Below, one piece after another: positions 7,735-19,912 of a stretch of 64,000 nt of DNA. The position numbers and the translations under genes were made by a program. Source of the DNA: Aliidiomarina iranensis (GTDB taxonomy: Bacteria; Pseudomonadota; Gammaproteobacteria; Enterobacterales; Alteromonadaceae). The notes beneath the pieces are model-generated. The model worked only from the letters and a program-made list of their open reading frames with translations. It did no database searches and was not told the DNA's origin. Every line of letters starts with the position of its first letter. The first letter of the stretch is position 1. The stretch is taken from assembly GCF_003987135.1 (NCBI RefSeq), contig NZ_PIPJ01000006.1, positions 79,118 through 143,117 on the forward strand, read 5' to 3'.

Positions 7735-10617
7735 ATGTTGCAACTGCCGGTGCCGCCGCAAAAACCTGAGGATTATTCACTTCACCCTTTGATTGAAGAA
7801 GATAGCCTCGATATTCATCAACAAGTTCAAACTTTGTTGGCAAACCTTGAAAATTTATCATTCACAGCGGAACAAGAAGCTAAGCTCTATTGGCTTGTGC
7901 AGGTGAGCCCTTTTGTGGGCAGAGTGGTTTGCCGCTACAAGGAAGCAGCGTTGTTGCGTATTTTCACGCCTATGGCTGCTGATTCGCTAGTTATTCAAGA
8001 AAAGTTAGAAAGCGCGGAGAATGAGCAAACAGCAATGGCGGAAGTGCGTAAGTTTCGGAATATAGAAATGGCCCGCATCGCTAGTTTAGATCTTCTGGGC
8101 GAATTGGCATTGGGGCGCATGTTGCAGGAAAATTCTGCTTTGGCTGATATGTTGATAACCTCAGGGATTAACTATGTAAGTAAGCAACTTGAGCCTCGCT
8201 ATGGAATGGCGAGAGGTGTTGATGGGGCAAGCCTTCCGCTGATTGTGTTGGCTATGGGCAAACTTGGCGGTAGCGAGCTTAATTTTTCCTCGGATATTGA
8301 TTTGATTTTTGCCTATCCGAACGCCGGTGAAACTCAAGGTGGCCGCCAAAATATCGATTACTCAATGTACTACAATAAACTTGGGCAAGGATTGATTAAG
8401 CTGTTAGACCAACCCACGATAGATGGCCGAGCCTTTCGCATTGATATGCGATTGCGCCCTTTCGGACAATCTGGTGCTCTTGTTTCTAGCCTTTCGGCGT
8501 TAGAAGATTATTATCATGAGCAAGGGCGCATGTGGGAGCGCTATGCCATGATTAAGGCGCGGGTACTCAACACTGACTCCGCCATGGCTCAGCAAGTGCA
8601 ACAAATGCTAAGGCCTTTCATTTATCGCCGTTACCTGGATTACAGTGCAATTGATGCTCTGCGTAAGATGAAGCTGTTGATTAATCAAGAGGCCCGCCGG
8701 CAAGGGGTAGCTGAGAATATTAAACTTGGTTTAGGTGGCATTCGCGAAGTAGAGTTTGTGGCGCAAGTGTTTCAGTTAATTCGTGGTGGCCGGGAACAAG
8801 AGTTTCAAACTACTTCTTTACTCAGTGCGCTAACTGCCTGTGCTCGCCACGGCACGCTCTCAGAAAAAGCGATTGAAAACTTGCTAAGTGGATACGCTTA
8901 TTTACGAAAACTCGAGCATATCATTCAAGAGTTAAACGATGAACAAACGCAGCAGTTACCGCCGGATGAGCTCACCCGAATGCGGGTGTTAGCGGCAGCA
9001 GGTTTCGCGCAAAATGAAGCCGGTTGGCAAAAATTTATTGCTCTCACGCAAGAAAAAATGTTGTTAATTCATCAAGAGTTTCTTGAGGTTATTGGTGGTG
9101 AAGAAGATATGCTTGCTGGCGATGAGAGCGAGTATGCAATTTTGTGGCAGGATCTATTAGCCGACGATACCGCACTCGATATTCTGCGTGAAGCCAAGGC
9201 TGCTGAGCCAGAAGCCTGTTGGCAAGTGATTCAGGATTTTCGAATGCTGCTACGCAAACGCCCAAGCGGCCCGCGAGGAAGAGAATTGCAAGGCCGGCTT
9301 ATTCCAGCATTGATTGAATCAGCTTTAAAAGAAACCAATAGCCATTTAATTCTGCAACGCACTTTCGAAGTATTGGCGCAAATAAGCTCTCGCACCACAT
9401 ACCTTGAGTTACTCTGCCAAAATGAAGCTGCACGTGAGCAATTGTTATTCCTATGTGGTGCGAGCCCTTGGATTGCGCATTTGATTGCGAAATTCCCATT
9501 GTTACTGGATGAGCTCATTGATCCTGTGCAATTGTATGAGTTGCCAGATGTGGAATCCTACCGTTCGCGGGTATCAGAATATTTAATGCGTTTGCCGAAC
9601 GATGATGCCGAAGCACAAATGGATGCGCTTCGGCAGGTAAAACAAATTTTTCAAATGAAAGTGGCTGCGGCTGATTTAAATGCCGGTGTTCATTTAATGA
9701 GGGTGAGTGATCATCTTACTTACCTTGCTGAAGCAATGATTGAGCAAGTTGTAAGTTTAGCTTGGAAGCAGTTGTGCGAGCGCCATGGCGCGCCACCTGG
9801 CCGCGATGAGAGTGATACAGGCTTTGCGGTAATCGCTTATGGCAAGTTGGGCGGATATGAATTGGGTTATGGCTCGGATTTAGATTTAGTATTCGTATCG
9901 GATGACCAAATTGGTGGTGATACTCAGGGGGCGAAACCCATACCTGTACAGCAGTTTTATTTACGCTTAGCGCAGCGCGTGTTGCATTTATTTACAACAC
10001 GCACTATGAGTGGCGTGCTATTTGATGTGGATATGCGTTTGCGGCCATCTGGGCAGGCGGGTTTAATGGTTGTAAGAATGAGCACCTACCAAGAATATTT
10101 GCAAAAAGATGCGTGGACATGGGAACTGCAGGCTCTGGTGAGAGCACGTATGGTTTATGGCGCTACGTATTTGCGTGACCGCTTTGCCAGTGTTAGAACG
10201 GAAACGTTATGCACAGCAAGAGAGGCCGATAAATTACGCAGCGATATTTTGCAAATGCGGAAAAAAATGCGTGATCATTTGTGCCAAACTCACAAACAGA
10301 AAATTGATATTAAGCAAGCTCCTGGCGGTATCACAGATATAGAATTTATAACGCAATATTTGGTCTTGAAATATGCGTTGAAACATCCAGATCTGGCTAT
10401 TTGGACAGACAATATTCGTATCTTAGAGATAGCGACTCGCCTGCAGCTGATAAGCCAAACAGAAGCCGATGCCTTAATTTTTGCTTATCAAGATTATCGG
10501 GCTGAAATTCATAGGTTGGCTTTGGCCGAGGCTGGCCGCCTTAGCGAACGAGATTTTTCGCAGCATCTAGGCGCTGTGCAGGAAGTATGGCAGCGCCTAT
10601 TTGCCGATAATCAATAA
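7735..10617 (+). CDS. glnE: Bifunctional glutamine synthetase adenylyltransferase / adenylyl-removing enzyme GlnE
   Basis: Adds or removes AMP on glutamine synthetase under control of PII, setting nitrogen assimilation. At 960 residues it is close to the E. coli enzyme (946). It has the two nucleotidyltransferase domains expected: GGSELNFSSDIDLIF at about residues 178-192 (deadenylylation) and GGYELGYGSDLDLVF at about 705-719 (adenylylation), each with the G-S-x-x-D-x-D metal site, and helical domains between and after. It follows the CYTH gene by 34 bases and probably shares its transcript. No strong ribosome site precedes the ATG. A 13-bp repeat array lies 3' of it. Confidence 0.95.
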   Translation: MLQLPVPPQKPEDYSLHPLIEEDSLDIHQQVQTLLANLENLSFTAEQEAKLYWLVQVSPFVGRVVCRYKEAALLRIFTPMAADSLVIQEKLESAENEQTAMAEVRKFRNIEMARIASLDLLGELALGRMLQENSALADMLITSGINYVSKQLEPRYGMARGVDGASLPLIVLAMGKLGGSELNFSSDIDLIFAYPNAGETQGGRQNIDYSMYYNKLGQGLIKLLDQPTIDGRAFRIDMRLRPFGQSGALVSSLSALEDYYHEQGRMWERYAMIKARVLNTDSAMAQQVQQMLRPFIYRRYLDYSAIDALRKMKLLINQEARRQGVAENIKLGLGGIREVEFVAQVFQLIRGGREQEFQTTSLLSALTACARHGTLSEKAIENLLSGYAYLRKLEHIIQELNDEQTQQLPPDELTRMRVLAAAGFAQNEAGWQKFIALTQEKMLLIHQEFLEVIGGEEDMLAGDESEYAILWQDLLADDTALDILREAKAAEPEACWQVIQDFRMLLRKRPSGPRGRELQGRLIPALIESALKETNSHLILQRTFEVLAQISSRTTYLELLCQNEAAREQLLFLCGASPWIAHLIAKFPLLLDELIDPVQLYELPDVESYRSRVSEYLMRLPNDDAEAQMDALRQVKQIFQMKVAAADLNAGVHLMRVSDHLTYLAEAMIEQVVSLAWKQLCERHGAPPGRDESDTGFAVIAYGKLGGYELGYGSDLDLVFVSDDQIGGDTQGAKPIPVQQFYLRLAQRVLHLFTTRTMSGVLFDVDMRLRPSGQAGLMVVRMSTYQEYLQKDAWTWELQALVRARMVYGATYLRDRFASVRTETLCTAREADKLRSDILQMRKKMRDHLCQTHKQKIDIKQAPGGITDIEFITQYLVLKYALKHPDLAIWTDNIRILEIATRLQLISQTEADALIFAYQDYRAEIHRLALAEAGRLSERDFSQHLGAVQEVWQRLFADNQ

Positions 10618-10636
10618 CCCCTGGGGATATTCATAA

Positions 10637-10707
10637 ACTGGGCCCAATAACTAGGCCCAGTAACTATGCCGAGTAACTAGGCATAGTGACTAGGCATAGT
10701 AACTTGG
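10637..10707. repeat. Five tandem 13-bp repeats forming two hairpins
   Basis: Units of 13 bases run 10643-10655, 10656-10668, 10669-10681, 10682-10694 and 10695-10707, with consensus CCNAGTAACTAGG (variants CCC, CCG or CAT at the start). The drift between units creates two perfect inverted repeats: ACTGGGCC/GGCCCAGT (10637-10644 with 10654-10661) and ACTATGCC/GGCATAGT (10663-10670 with 10680-10687), both with 9-base loops ending TAACTA. The array lies between the convergent genes glnE and lpxL and overlaps the last codons and stop of lpxL. It may serve as a terminator for both, though no clear T-run follows. Confidence 0.85.
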
Positions 10708-11685
10708 CATCGATTCATCGGGGCGAGTTTTAAAGCGCCGGTGAACCCACATATAGGCTTCTGGGCATTGGCTTACGGCTCGTTCTACTTCTTTATTGAT
10801 GCGCCTTGCATCTTCAGTTTCATCGCCGCTAGGAATTGGTTGTTGGGGTGGCATGATGGCAAGTTTATAGCCCTTGCCCCCGGGTAATCGCTCAATTGTG
10901 GTAATCAATGTTGTACAATTTGCACCTGCGGCGAAAAGGCTAGTACCCGTGGTCGTGGCGGCATCAGGTACTGCAAATAAAGGCACGTAAACAGAGCGAT
11001 TTCGGCCATAGTCTTGGTCGGGTAGGTAACCGCACACCTCGCCACTATTAAGTGCATTCAGCATGCCTCGCACATCCTTTTTGCGAATCATATATTTGTT
11101 GCTGCGGTTTCGGCCTTTAGTTTGTAGATACTCCATTAACGCGTTGTTGTGTGGGCGATATAGGCCCACGGAAGGCTTCACTAAACCAAACATACGAGCA
11201 TGAACCTCTAAACTTAAAAAGTGGAAAAGAATTAAAAAAACACCTTTCCCCTCTGCTTCAGCCTGATCCAAAAACTCGACACCCTCTACTTTTAATTTTC
11301 GTTTCATTCGCCAATCTGGCCACCACCAAGCCATGCCGGTTTCAAAAAGCGCAATACCGTTATTCGCAAAATTTGCTCGTAACATGGTTTCACGTTTTGC
11401 AACTGGGTAATCAGGGTAGGCTAGTTCAAGATTTCGTCGAGCCACTTTCACGCGTTTCGGCAATAACTTAAAAAGAAGTTTTCCTAAGCCTTTGCCAAGA
11501 AGAATCTGCAGGCGATAGGGCAACCAAGAAATAAGGTAGAGGATGCTGATGAGCAACCAAGTTGGCCAAAACTTAGGATGTAGAAAATAAAGTCGAAAAC
11601 GTGGCATTTCTACCGAGTGCTCTGCGGCTTTTTTTGTATCTGAAGGAGCTTTGGTCACGAGGTTTACCTGTATTGAGTTTGGCAT
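10690..11685 (-). CDS. lpxL: Lipid A biosynthesis lauroyl-type acyltransferase LpxL (HtrB)
   Basis: Transfers an acyl chain from acyl-ACP onto Kdo2-lipid IVA at the inner face of the inner membrane. It has an N-terminal membrane segment (about residues 38-58), the FETGMAWWWPDWR box, the catalytic H-x4-E (HFLSLE), and the PDQDYG...VPLFAV...ATTTG region typical of LpxL. LpxM is the nearest alternative, but the box sequences fit LpxL better. The start at 11685 has no good ribosome site; an internal ATG at 11607 (MPRFRLYFLHPKFW) matches the usual family N-terminus and may be the true start. The last residues (SYYA) and the stop are encoded inside a 13-bp tandem repeat, so the C-terminus may vary between strains. 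Confidence 0.9.
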   Translation of the reverse strand: MPNSIQVNLVTKAPSDTKKAAEHSVEMPRFRLYFLHPKFWPTWLLISILYLISWLPYRLQILLGKGLGKLLFKLLPKRVKVARRNLELAYPDYPVAKRETMLRANFANNGIALFETGMAWWWPDWRMKRKLKVEGVEFLDQAEAEGKGVFLILFHFLSLEVHARMFGLVKPSVGLYRPHNNALMEYLQTKGRNRSNKYMIRKKDVRGMLNALNSGEVCGYLPDQDYGRNRSVYVPLFAVPDAATTTGTSLFAAGANCTTLITTIERLPGGKGYKLAIMPPQQPIPSGDETEDARRINKEVERAVSQCPEAYMWVHRRFKTRPDESMPSYYA

Positions 11686-11714
11686 GATTGTAACTGACAG
11701 GAATCAGAAAAAGC

Positions 11715-11740
11715 AAAGCCGACCACGGGTGGTCGGCTTT
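11715..11740 (-). terminator. Terminator after tolC
   Basis: A 12-bp inverted repeat AAAGCCGACCAC / GTGGTCGGCTTT, followed on the minus strand by GCTTTTTC. It lies between the end of tolC and the start of lpxL, so it should end the tolC message and separate the two genes. Confidence 0.7.
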
Positions 11741-11821
11741 ACTAAGCATGTTTAAGCGCATGTTTGAGCAAAACTGCTAGCCCAAAAAACTTATGATAGT
11801 TGGCTATTCTGTGCTCATTCG

Positions 11822-13177
11822 CTACTCGGTTTCTAACGATAAACCATCGTTGATGGTTATCAGATCGTTTTCCGAGATGATACCAGCGGCCTGATATAGG
11901 GCCAAGATACGATTTACGTAGGTGTAACGTGCCTCGGAAAGGTTACGCCGTGCGTTGAATAAGTTACGCGTACTATCAAGTACATCAACGATAGTACGAG
12001 TTCCAACCTCTAAACCAACCTGAGTAGCGTTTAATGCACTCTCAGCAGAAACCACAGCTTGCTCAAATGCACGGATACTTGAAATACTTGCCACTACGTC
12101 AAAGTATGAGCTACGCACCGTACGTTCTACTAAACGGCGGTTTTCCTCCAGGGTTTGGCTTACCGCAATGTAATCATTGCGTGCTTCTTCAGTACTCGCG
12201 ATCGTGCGTCCACCAGAATAAAGCGGTAGCGTTAACTGCAAGCCAATGTTTCGGCTATTAAGGCCGTTCAGGTTGTTTGATGTTGAGCCGCGGGAAGTAT
12301 CTTGATCACGATTAGAGTAACTTGCGTTCAAACTTACGCGCGGATAATGACCAGCCCTAGCTAAATCAATTCGTTGATCTGCAATTTCTAAACCACTGCG
12401 GCTTATTAATAACTGCAAATTACGATCGTGAGCCAGTTGAATCCATTGCTCCACGCCACTTGGATCTGGGCGCACCGGGTCGAAGCGGTCAGTGTTTAGG
12501 CGCGCTATGTCCATGTGTTGCCGGCCGGTAATTTCACGTAATCCTTCGAGTGCAATTTCAACAGCATTTTCTGCTTGGATTTCCCGGGCTACTGCATTAT
12601 CAAATTGCGCCTGCGCTTCATGAACATCAGTAATTGCGGTTAGGCCTACAGAGAAACGATGTTTCGTTTGCTCAAGCTGGCGCTCGATGGCACGCTTTTC
12701 AGCTTGCACAAACTCAAGATTATCTTGCGCTTCGAGCACCGTAAAATATGCATCGGTAACCCGCAACATGAGTTCTTGGCGAACAAGAAGATAATTAATT
12801 TCCGATTGATAAGCCTGTTTTTCAGTGATCGCGGTAGCTTTCCAAGTACCCAAATTGAATACCGTTTGCGATAAAGAAATTTCTTGGCTAAATGAAGAGG
12901 AATCTGTTGTGCCGGTGATGAATCCAGTTTCAGTAGTTGTTACGTTATCACTTCTGCTATCTGAGTAGCTCATACCGAAATTGATTTGTGGAAACCAATC
13001 TGCGCGAGATACATCAACGCTAGATTTCGCAGCATCCCGTTCTGCTTCCGCTCGAAGTAAACGCGGATCATTTTCTAGCGCTAAGCGATAGATGTCAGTT
13101 AGGTCAGTTGCATGGGCTGGAATGGCGCTCAAGCCTAAACCCATTGAAAGTGCAACGGCCAAAAATTTAATCTTCAT
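11822..13177 (-). CDS. tolC: Outer membrane efflux channel TolC
   Basis: Trimeric outer-membrane exit duct for multidrug pumps and type I secretion. 451 residues with the start at 13177: a signal peptide MKIKFLAVALSMG... ending AHA|TDL, then the two internally repeated OEP halves with long alpha-helical stretches. TDLTDIYRLALENDPRL at the mature N-terminus is typical of TolC. I prefer ATG 13177 because AAGGA sits at a usable distance; the in-frame ATG at 13186 is only about 3 bases from that site. It is divergent from nudF, as in E. coli. The 240-base region between them contains the inverted repeat GCGTTTA/TAAACGC (13251-13276). Confidence 0.93.
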   Translation of the reverse strand: MKIKFLAVALSMGLGLSAIPAHATDLTDIYRLALENDPRLLRAEAERDAAKSSVDVSRADWFPQINFGMSYSDSRSDNVTTTETGFITGTTDSSSFSQEISLSQTVFNLGTWKATAITEKQAYQSEINYLLVRQELMLRVTDAYFTVLEAQDNLEFVQAEKRAIERQLEQTKHRFSVGLTAITDVHEAQAQFDNAVAREIQAENAVEIALEGLREITGRQHMDIARLNTDRFDPVRPDPSGVEQWIQLAHDRNLQLLISRSGLEIADQRIDLARAGHYPRVSLNASYSNRDQDTSRGSTSNNLNGLNSRNIGLQLTLPLYSGGRTIASTEEARNDYIAVSQTLEENRRLVERTVRSSYFDVVASISSIRAFEQAVVSAESALNATQVGLEVGTRTIVDVLDSTRNLFNARRNLSEARYTYVNRILALYQAAGIISENDLITINDGLSLETE

Positions 13178-13422
13178 GAGTATCATTTTCCTTTATTTTA
13201 AAAGGTACAGCTAACTTCGATTTTTTACAGCTGCTATTCTAGCCTGAGAAGCGTTTATAAGTAAGCCCGTAAACGCATTAGTATATGATTCAATTGTAAC
13301 AGAGTGTTTCAGATAGTTTAGTTTAAGTCGTTAACATGCGGCATTCTTGCGACACGTGTAGAATCAATGAACGTGGATGATTACGTACACTTTGCTCATT
13401 TAGAGCATAACGAGGAATGATT

Positions 13423-14046
13423 TTGTCGGAATTTAAGCAAAAAGACGTTGAAATATTAGACACCGAACGGGTTTACGATGGTTTTTTTACCGTTGATGTT
13501 ACTACCTTAAGACATCGATTATTTGCCGGAGGGTGGAGTGCGCCGCTGCGCCGAGAAATCATGGACCGAGGCAACGCCGTTGTTGTGATACCCTACGATC
13601 CGAAAACAGATAAAATAGTGCTGCTTGAGCAATTTAGAGCGGGCGCTATGGCCTCCGGCCCGACGCCGTGGTTACATGAGTTAGTGGCAGGGATGATTGA
13701 AAAAGGTGAAGCAATTGAGGATGTTGCTCATCGGGAACTAGAGGAAGAAGCCGGTTTGCGAGCAGAATCGATGCATTATGCGTTAAACTACCTTTCTAGC
13801 CCCGGCGGTATGACCGAGCGGATATATATTTATTTAGCCCGTGTAGATAGTACAACAGCCAGTGATTTTGGTGGTGTGAGTAGTGAAAATGAGGACATTA
13901 AAGTTCAAGTTTTAGATCGAAGGGCAGTGATGGATATGCTGGAACAAGGCATTATCGATAATGCAGCCACCGTAATTGGTATGCAGTGGCTTGGTTTACA
14001 CCTTAATCGGTTTCGCGCTGAATGGGGTTTTGAGAGAATTGAATGA
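13423..14046 (+). CDS. nudF: ADP-ribose pyrophosphatase NudF
   Basis: Hydrolyses ADP-ribose to AMP and ribose 5-phosphate. The Nudix box is complete (about residues 90-112): G-x5-E-x7-RELEEEAGL. SSPGGMTERIYIYLA downstream is typical of the ADP-ribose branch. The start is a judgement: GAGG at 13412-13415 is only 1 base from ATG 13417 but 7 bases from the in-frame TTG at 13423, giving 207 residues. The stop overlaps the yqiB start (ATGA), so the two are translationally coupled. Confidence 0.9.
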   Translation: MSEFKQKDVEILDTERVYDGFFTVDVTTLRHRLFAGGWSAPLRREIMDRGNAVVVIPYDPKTDKIVLLEQFRAGAMASGPTPWLHELVAGMIEKGEAIEDVAHRELEEEAGLRAESMHYALNYLSSPGGMTERIYIYLARVDSTTASDFGGVSSENEDIKVQVLDRRAVMDMLEQGIIDNAATVIGMQWLGLHLNRFRAEWGFERIE

Positions 14047-14498
14047 AAAAGCGTTACGTTCCTAATTTACAGGAAATCCATAGCTTAGCAGAACGCAATT
14101 ACGCTGCTTTCGCGCGTTTGCTCGGTGCTACCAACGCGAAGGAGGCAGCTGCCGCGGAATCGGAAAAGCTCATTCAAGTTGGAGAAGCTCTAGCGTTCTC
14201 TGTTGTGCGCAAGGCGGAAGCGCGCTACACCACAGATTTGGTAATTACTCAAGTTGCGCCTGATGTCGCGGAGTATTTGCAAGCTCGGTTTTTAGTGCGC
14301 CTTTATCATGATGCAAAAATGGCTGAAATCATTGATTATCAGGGGCAAGAGCGGTTAACAGCGTTACATCCGGCTAATCTTCATCAAGTTCGCCACCAAA
14401 AAGACGAAAAGTTTCAGCTCAATCGCCACCTAGCTGAATGGCTACGCCTCTGTTTTCGGCAAGGCCATGTGCCTACGCAGTTTCAATTTGTTAATTAG
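14043..14498 (+). CDS. yqiB: DUF1249 family protein YqiB
   Basis: A 151-residue protein starting MKKRYVPNLQ and containing YHDAKMAEIIDYQ, both typical of the YqiB family. Its function is unknown. It overlaps nudF by 4 bases. In E. coli the order is nudF-yqiB-cpdA-yqiA-parE; here cpdA and yqiA are absent and parE follows after a gap of 270 bases, in which I see no gene and no confident regulatory site. Confidence 0.85.
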   Translation: MKKRYVPNLQEIHSLAERNYAAFARLLGATNAKEAAAAESEKLIQVGEALAFSVVRKAEARYTTDLVITQVAPDVAEYLQARFLVRLYHDAKMAEIIDYQGQERLTALHPANLHQVRHQKDEKFQLNRHLAEWLRLCFRQGHVPTQFQFVN

Positions 14499-14696
14499 GT
14501 ATTTGGAAAATAGAGACGGGAGTTTTAACAAAACACCACACTTCTCGTACACAACAGTTTTACAAAGTAGGGCATTGACGTAGAACCGTTGATTAGGTTC
14601 AAAAGGTAATGCCCCGTAACATTGATAAAACCGAGTTTTGCCAATTCCGCCGCACTTTTGTTCCCCCCAGTTAGATATTTCTCGAGAATTCGTTAA

Positions 14697-16655
<1,959 letters not shown>

Positions 16656-16705
16656 ACAGCAACCCATTGAATCGATAAATAAGAAGAAAGAAAACGGGAT
16701 AGTTC

Positions 16706-19003
16706 ATGAGTGTACCTATCGAGAATATCGAGCAGCAACCCCTGCATAAGTTTACTGAAGATGCGTATTTAAATTATTCCATGTACGTGATCATGGATCG
16801 GGCGCTGCCTCATATTGGCGATGGCTTAAAGCCAGTGCAACGCCGCATCATTTATGCCATGTCGGAATTAGGCTTATCAGCCCTCGCGAAATATAAAAAA
16901 TCAGCTCGCACCGTGGGTGATGTACTAGGTAAGTTTCACCCCCACGGTGATTCAGCCTGTTATGAAGCCATGGTATTGATGGCGCAGCCATTCTCCTATC
17001 GTTATCCATTAGTTGATGGCCAGGGTAACTGGGGTTCTGCAGATGATCCAAAATCGTTTGCGGCGATGCGTTACACAGAGGCTCGCTTATCCCGTTTTAG
17101 TGAGGTGTTGCTCAGTGAATTAGGGCAGGGCACCTCGGATTGGATACCTAACTTTGATGGCACCATGGAAGAGCCAAAAATTCTACCAGCGCGCCTTCCA
17201 CATATTCTACTAAATGGTGTAACCGGTATTGCTGTAGGCATGGCCACCGATATTCCTCCACATAATGTTCGGGAAATTACGAACGCCTGTGCCATGCTTC
17301 TCGAAACGCCTAGTTCAACGCTGAGTGATGTATTGGCGCACGTAAAGGGGCCGGATTATCCAACTGATGCGGAAATTATTACGCCGGCTGAAGACATTGA
17401 AAAAATTTACGCCACTGGCCGTGGCAGTATTCGCATGCGTGCTCGATATACTATTGATGATGGCGAAATCATTATTGATGCGCTACCGCACCAAGCCTCG
17501 GGTAATCGTATCTTGGAGCAAATCGCGGCACAAATGCAGGCGAAAAAATTGCCTATGGTATCGGATTTACGAGATGAATCGGACCATGAAAACCCTACCC
17601 GTTTAGTAATTGTGCCACGTTCAAATCGAGTTGATACTGAGCAGTTGATGGCGCATTTATTCGCGACAACCGATCTGGAAAAAAGCTATCGGGTGAATTT
17701 GAATATGCTAGGCCTAGATGGCCGCCCGCAAGTGAAGCCATTATTGAGTATTCTCAAAGAATGGATTCAATATCGCTTACAAACAGTTACACGGCGGTTG
17801 CAATATCGCCTAGATAAGGTTGAGCGGCGGCTGCATATTCTTGATGGCTTGTTAATCGCTTATTTAAATCTCGATGAAGTTATTGAGATTATTCGCCAAG
17901 AAGATGAGCCAAAACGTGAGCTTATCAAGCGTTTTAACTTAACCGAAGTGCAAGCTGAAGCCATTCTCGATTTAAAATTACGCCACTTAGCGAAGCTAGA
18001 AGAAATGAAGCTGCGTGGCGAGCAAGATGAATTATCCAAAGAGCGCGATGCATTAAACCTCGTGTTAAATTCCGAGCGCCGTTTGAAAACAATGGTGCGT
18101 AAAGAGCTCATCGCCGATGCGGAAAAATACGGGGATGATCGCCGTTCGCCATTGATCGAGCGAAAAGAAGCCCGAGCACTCTCGGATCGTGATTTAACGC
18201 CATCAGAACCGGTTACTGTGGTGCTATCACAAAAAGGCTGGGTGCGCTGTGCTAAAGGCCATGATGTTGAGGGAGAAAGCTTAAGCTATAAGGCCGGAGA
18301 TGCGTTTTTAGCGCAAGCCTCGGGGCGGAGTAATCAGCCGGTTGTATTTATTGATAGTTCTGGCCGTAGCTTTAGCTGCGAAGCGCACACCTTACCTTCT
18401 GCCAGAACTCACGGAGAACCTCTCACTGGCCGCTTTAGTTTAGTATCGGGTGAGAGCGTTGCTCAGGTATTGATGAGTAAAGAAGAGCAGCTGTGGCTGA
18501 TGGCTTCAGATGCGGGTTATGGCTTTATTACCAAATTTAGCGATATGCAGAGCCGGGTTAAAAATGGTAAAGCATTGATTAGTTTGCCAAGTTCGGCGAA
18601 AGTGTTACCACCTCAACGGGTGAATGATTTTGAGCAAGATTTACTGGTTGCGGTATCGAATGAAGGCCGATTATTGGTATTCCCAGTGAAAGATTTACCG
18701 CAATTGGGCAAGGGTAAAGGTAACAAGATTTTAAGTATTCCGGGCAGCCGAGCCAAATTGCGCGAGGAATATGTGCAAGTAGTGGCGGTAATGCCACCTA
18801 ACAGCTCCCTTACGGTGATAGCGGGTAAACGGAAGCTACAGCTGAAAGCGGCTGATATTGAACATTATCGGGGGGAGCGTGGCCGCCGAGGTAATAAATT
18901 ACCACGTGGTTTACAACGGGTTGATGCGCTTTTGGTAGAGAATAATTCTGTGGAACAGCAACAGAATCATCAAGGTAGCGTGGCCGACGATAGCGCAAGT
19001 TAA
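16706..19003 (+). CDS. parC: DNA topoisomerase IV subunit A ParC
   Basis: DNA-cleaving subunit of topoisomerase IV; 765 residues (E. coli 752). The catalytic tyrosine is in [10 protein letters not shown] (about residue 123). The quinolone-resistance region reads [10 protein letters not shown], with Ser 83 and Glu 87 (E. coli Ser80/Glu84) in their susceptible forms. The C-terminal beta-pinwheel DNA-wrapping domain runs from about residue 500. It lies 50 bases after parE on the same strand, probably cotranscribed, and a terminator follows. Confidence 0.95.
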   Translation: MSVPIENIEQQPLHKFTEDAYLNYSMYVIMDRALPHIGDGLKPVQRRIIYAMSELGLSALAKYKKSARTVGDVLGKFHPHGDSACYEAMVLMAQPFSYRYPLVDGQGNWGSADDPKSFAAMRYTEARLSRFSEVLLSELGQGTSDWIPNFDGTMEEPKILPARLPHILLNGVTGIAVGMATDIPPHNVREITNACAMLLETPSSTLSDVLAHVKGPDYPTDAEIITPAEDIEKIYATGRGSIRMRARYTIDDGEIIIDALPHQASGNRILEQIAAQMQAKKLPMVSDLRDESDHENPTRLVIVPRSNRVDTEQLMAHLFATTDLEKSYRVNLNMLGLDGRPQVKPLLSILKEWIQYRLQTVTRRLQYRLDKVERRLHILDGLLIAYLNLDEVIEIIRQEDEPKRELIKRFNLTEVQAEAILDLKLRHLAKLEEMKLRGEQDELSKERDALNLVLNSERRLKTMVRKELIADAEKYGDDRRSPLIERKEARALSDRDLTPSEPVTVVLSQKGWVRCAKGHDVEGESLSYKAGDAFLAQASGRSNQPVVFIDSSGRSFSCEAHTLPSARTHGEPLTGRFSLVSGESVAQVLMSKEEQLWLMASDAGYGFITKFSDMQSRVKNGKALISLPSSAKVLPPQRVNDFEQDLLVAVSNEGRLLVFPVKDLPQLGKGKGNKILSIPGSRAKLREEYVQVVAVMPPNSSLTVIAGKRKLQLKAADIEHYRGERGRRGNKLPRGLQRVDALLVENNSVEQQQNHQGSVADDSAS

Positions 19004-19027
19004 GTTTTACATACAGTTGTACGCTCA

Positions 19028-19066
19028 AAGGCCTTGCTGGTTTTACCAGCGAGGCCTTATTTTTTT
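19028..19066 (+). terminator. Rho-independent terminator after parC
   Basis: Stem AAGGCCT-T-GCTGGT with ACCAGC-G-AGGCCTT, a 3-base loop, then a run of seven T. It ends the parE-parC transcript. Confidence 0.88.
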
Positions 19067-19124
19067 GAGAAAATCACTTGCTGGCAGGTTATACTATGCG
19101 CACATTTTCAATTTGAGTGAACAG

Positions 19125-19850
19125 ATGTTAGCTGTAATTCGTATTTTTATCCTCGGCGTTTTTGTTGTTGTGGCCGGTGTTTTGGGTTCTTTATTTTGCT
19201 TGTTACGCCCCTTTCATCGCAACAACACGGCCCTTGCGGCTCACGTTTTCGGAAGTATGCATCGAGTTTTGGGGGTTAAATTAGAAATAAGAGTTCCTGA
19301 CACCGTTAAAAGTGGCGGGCCTTTTGTCTATGTAGCCAACCATCAAAATAGTTGGGATATTTTTACCATGAGCGCCTCATTGCTGCCGGGAACGGTAACC
19401 ATTGGTAAAAAAAGTTTGAAGTGGATACCTTTTTTTGGCCAGTTATATTGGTTGGCAGGAAATATTTTAATTGACCGTAAGAATAGCTCTCGGGCGCACG
19501 GCACTATTGGTACTGCGGTATCGGCAATTAAAAAGAATGCATTATCGATTTGGATGTTTCCAGAGGGAACACGAAGCTATGGCCGGGGGCTGTTGCCTTT
19601 TAAAACGGGTGCCTTTCATACTGCGGTACAAGCGCAAGTGCCGGTTGTTCCGGTATGTATGAGCTCCACCCATGAAAAGATAAAGCTGAACCGTTGGAAT
19701 AATGGTAAAATTATTATTGAAATGGCAACGCCGGTAAATACCGATACTTATACCCGAGAGAATGTACGCCCGTTAATTGCTAAGGTTTATGAGCAAATGC
19801 TTGAGAAGATAGCGGTGCTGGACGAGGAAGCGAGCCAAAGCTCGGTTTAA
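19125..19850 (+). CDS. plsC: 1-acyl-sn-glycerol-3-phosphate acyltransferase PlsC
   Basis: Makes phosphatidic acid from lysophosphatidic acid in the inner membrane. 241 residues from the chosen ATG (E. coli 245). An N-terminal membrane helix is followed by the acyltransferase motif NHQNSWD (N-H-x4-D), IGKKSLKWIPFFG, FPEGTRS and a late VPVVPVC motif. The open frame extends 36 codons upstream into the parC terminator, so the internal ATG preceded by GAGTGA is the more sensible start. A parC-plsC order is also known in E. coli. Confidence 0.93.
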   Translation: MLAVIRIFILGVFVVVAGVLGSLFCLLRPFHRNNTALAAHVFGSMHRVLGVKLEIRVPDTVKSGGPFVYVANHQNSWDIFTMSASLLPGTVTIGKKSLKWIPFFGQLYWLAGNILIDRKNSSRAHGTIGTAVSAIKKNALSIWMFPEGTRSYGRGLLPFKTGAFHTAVQAQVPVVPVCMSSTHEKIKLNRWNNGKIIIEMATPVNTDTYTRENVRPLIAKVYEQMLEKIAVLDEEASQSSV

Positions 19851-19912
19851 CTCTACACGCACCAGTAGCATTTTCGCGAGATACTTGCTGGTACCAAAGC
19901 TGAAGGAGAGTA

